A program made the position numbers and the translations under genes. This document shows, piece after piece, positions 14,501 through 15,761 of a stretch of DNA of 15,761 nt. The notes under the pieces were generated by a model that did no database searches, had not been told where the DNA came from, and saw only the letters and a list, made by a program, of their open reading frames with translations. Each line of letters starts with the position of its first letter. The first letter of the stretch is position 1. The stretch lies in assembly GCA_903921605.1 (NCBI GenBank), contig CAIXQV010000818.1:1-15761 (forward strand), in the 5' to 3' direction. The DNA comes from an uncultured Planctomycetaceae bacterium (lineage in GTDB: Bacteria; Planctomycetota; Planctomycetia; Planctomycetales; Planctomycetaceae).

Positions 14501-14638
14501 AGTGAGAATCAGTGTAGTCTCAAAAACTTTCGTTGACAACAGATTTTCACCGTTGCGTTTCTGGGACACAATTACTATCGTTGTCGAACAGTGTGAAAAG
14601 AGACCCCGCCACTGGCGGATTTGGGAGATTAAAACGCC
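14501..14638. promoter_or_regulatory. Divergent control region between late operon and recombinase
   Basis: On the minus strand TTGTCA (14539-14534), 17 bases and TACACT (14516-14511) form a promoter whose start would fall about 5 bases before the ATG at 14500. For the plus strand a -10-like TACTAT lies at 14573-14578 without a convincing -35. GTTGACAAC (14532-14540) is a 9-base palindrome inside the minus -35, and a related GTTGTCGAAC lies at 14580-14589. These are candidate operator halves. The exact 13-base palindrome at 14606-14618 lies in the recombinase leader. Confidence 0.45.
14606..14618. repeat. 13-base palindrome CCGCCACTGGCGG, exact copy upstream of the recombinase
   Basis: The third exact copy. 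Exactly 20 bases separate it from the recombinase ATG at 14639, the same distance as the copy before the fibre-like gene on the opposite strand. No gene ends near it on either strand, so it is not simply a terminator here. Confidence 0.8.
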
Positions 14639-15361
14639 ATGAACGCAATCATCTACACTCGATACTCTCCCCGTCCTGAAAAGGATGGAGACGCTGAACG
14701 GATCGCGGCCAACGAGGATGCCGAATCGATTCGCCTTCAGGTCGACGTTTCCTTGCGATACGCCATGATGAAAGGGCTTGTCGTCACCGAGACGATTAAG
14801 GATCCGGAAACGTCAGCGAGGAAAACGCCTCTCTTCGAACGTGAAGGCGGATCCCGGCTTCGCTTCCTTCCTCGTGGCACTCACGTCATCTGTTCCAAGC
14901 TGGACCGGGTATTCAGGTCTACGGCCGATGGACTGCTGACGATGAATCACTTCAAGGAACGCGGAATCATCATGCACTTTGCCGACCAATCGGGATGCAC
15001 GCTCGATCTGAGTACCGGCGAAGGCGAATTCATGTTTACAGTCCTGCTCGCAGCTGCTTCCCTCGAGCCACGCCGAACAGCCGACCGAACTTCCAAGGCA
15101 ATGAAGCATCGCCAGAACAACGGCCAGCGAATGACTTCCGCAAAGACGATCCCATTCGGACAGATGATTGACCCTGAGAATCCCGATAGGACCGTAGAGT
15201 GTCTATCTGAGGTATTCAAGATTCAGGAAGCGCACTCACTGCAACGGGATGGTATGTCACTGCGTGAAATCGCGAAACAAATCGGGCCGGTTCGCGGAAA
15301 GACTCTCTCACCATCATCAGTGCGATTGCTGATATCACGCTTCACCGACATCGCGAAATGA
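14639..15361 (+). CDS. Serine recombinase, 240 residues
   Basis: The N-terminal catalytic domain of the resolvase/invertase family is complete: nucleophile Ser10 in IIYTRYSP, then ESIRLQVDVSLRYAMMKGLV (29-48), the basic active-site motif KLDRVFRS (87-94; Arg90 and Arg93 correspond to the two conserved arginines), and the E-x-R-R helix at 143-146 leading into a long helix ending in K-H-R-Q-N-N-G. Residues 180-240 form a short helix-turn-helix-type DNA-binding domain (DGMSLREIAKQIG, then LSPSSVRLLISRF). At 240 residues it is nearer in size to resolvases and invertases than to the large phage integrases of 450 or more. It may resolve, invert or integrate DNA; the target is unknown. GGGAG at 14623-14627 is 11 bases before the ATG. 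Confidence 0.85.
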   Translation: MNAIIYTRYSPRPEKDGDAERIAANEDAESIRLQVDVSLRYAMMKGLVVTETIKDPETSARKTPLFEREGGSRLRFLPRGTHVICSKLDRVFRSTADGLLTMNHFKERGIIMHFADQSGCTLDLSTGEGEFMFTVLLAAASLEPRRTADRTSKAMKHRQNNGQRMTSAKTIPFGQMIDPENPDRTVECLSEVFKIQEAHSLQRDGMSLREIAKQIGPVRGKTLSPSSVRLLISRFTDIAK

Positions 15362-15744
15362 AAAAACAGGTAGCACAAATGAACGCCGACAAAGCCCGGG
15401 AAGTTATTCAGCAGATGCTCCAGCGAACTGAAGCCAACGGCGCCTATCCATCTGAAGTCGAATCCGCAGAACGCAAAGTCTGCCGACTGCTCAGAGAATT
15501 TCCCGAACTACTGGGAGGAACATTACAACCACAACGAAGACGCACAGCATCTAAGAACTTCGACGAACGACGTGACCCTGATGCCGTCTCCATTCGATAC
15601 GAAGGAATCCTCTCCCGAGACGAACAAGGAATGGACATTATCATTAACGGAAACGTTGTCTGGTTCGACTATCGAACCATCACTGTCAAAACGCGAGTCA
15701 TATGGATGACTCGATCACTGGCCGAAGCCAAAGGCCTCATCTGA
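15358..15744 (+). CDS. 128-residue protein with a DUF2786-like N terminus
   Basis: The ATG at 15358 overlaps the recombinase stop as ATGA, so the two are read together; an in-frame ATG at 15379 is an alternative. Residues 8-50 (ADKAREVIQQMLQRTEANGA, then PSEVESAERKVCRLLREFPE) resemble DUF2786, whose pattern is 'k...ll..a...ga...Ea..A...a..ll'; that family is common in phage and plasmid proteins and its function is not established. A basic linker (about 58-72) leads to a beta-rich half (SIRYEGILSRDEQG, MDIIINGNVVWFDYRTIT). It might assist or regulate the recombinase given the coupling, but nothing in the sequence shows this. The family match is by eye. Confidence 0.55.
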   Translation: MKKQVAQMNADKAREVIQQMLQRTEANGAYPSEVESAERKVCRLLREFPELLGGTLQPQRRRTASKNFDERRDPDAVSIRYEGILSRDEQGMDIIINGNVVWFDYRTITVKTRVIWMTRSLAEAKGLI

Positions 15745-15761
15745 AAGAACTATGAAATGGA

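Noticed and set aside
3176..14618. The idea that the 13-base palindromes are crossover sites of the serine recombinase, flanking an invertible fibre segment.
   Set aside because: Sites of this family normally have two inverted half-sites around a two-base core within about 26-28 bases. These copies have a one-base centre, short arms and unrelated flanks.
14055..14642. A 195-codon plus-strand frame running into the recombinase start.
   Set aside because: It is antisense to the putative small terminase and its upstream gene and spans the divergent promoter region; the minus-strand genes are coupled by 1- and 4-base overlaps, which fits them better.
15752..15761. A possible next plus-strand gene starting with the ATG at 15752.
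   Set aside because: Only three codons are inside the window, with no clear ribosome site, so no gene can be supported.
1..15761. CRISPR arrays, insertion sequences and rRNA genes.
   Set aside because: No regularly spaced repeats, transposase genes with terminal inverted repeats, or recognisable rRNA segments were seen.

Overview
The window is almost entirely the packaging, head and fibre module of a tailed bacteriophage or prophage. Eighteen genes lie head to tail on the minus strand (transcription runs from about 14500 towards base 1), and a divergent two-gene plus-strand unit sits at the right end. The host cannot be fixed from the sequence. The order and content (small terminase-like, large terminase, portal, scaffold, major capsid protein, decoration-like protein, connector, then fibre-like proteins) are those of double-stranded DNA caudoviruses. 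Many head genes have good Shine-Dalgarno sites (GGAGG, AAGGA, GGAG), so the host is a bacterium that uses them. A planctomycete or similar environmental host is only a guess. No tail tube, sheath, tape measure, lysis or replication gene is visible. The connector is followed directly by fibre-like genes, which fits a short-tailed (podovirus-like) particle, although genes beyond base 1 are unseen.

Layout, in transcription order. 14500-11779: a small basic, possibly ribbon-helix-helix protein, a putative small terminase and the large terminase, overlapping by 1-4 bases. 11775-9288: portal and two small proteins, also tightly coupled. 9287-9070: a 218-base gap holding a consensus-like promoter, several hairpins with mutually exclusive pairings and an intrinsic terminator, directly before the scaffold gene. 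9069-6935: scaffold and major capsid protein. 6934-3256: terminators after the capsid and decoration-like genes, then a 147-residue protein, a connector/adaptor candidate and two small surface-type proteins. 3255-1: another terminator, then fibre-like genes, several overlapping by 4 bases, the last running off the window.

The right end (14501-15761) is a divergent control region. The plus strand encodes a 240-residue serine recombinase overlapped by a 128-residue protein with a DUF2786-like N terminus.

The two signals most worth pursuing are the attenuator-like or small-RNA cassette at 9078-9291 and a 13-base palindrome (CCGCCACTGGCGG). The palindrome occurs three times exactly and three times with one mismatch. 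Two exact copies stand exactly 20 bases upstream of an ATG on opposite strands.
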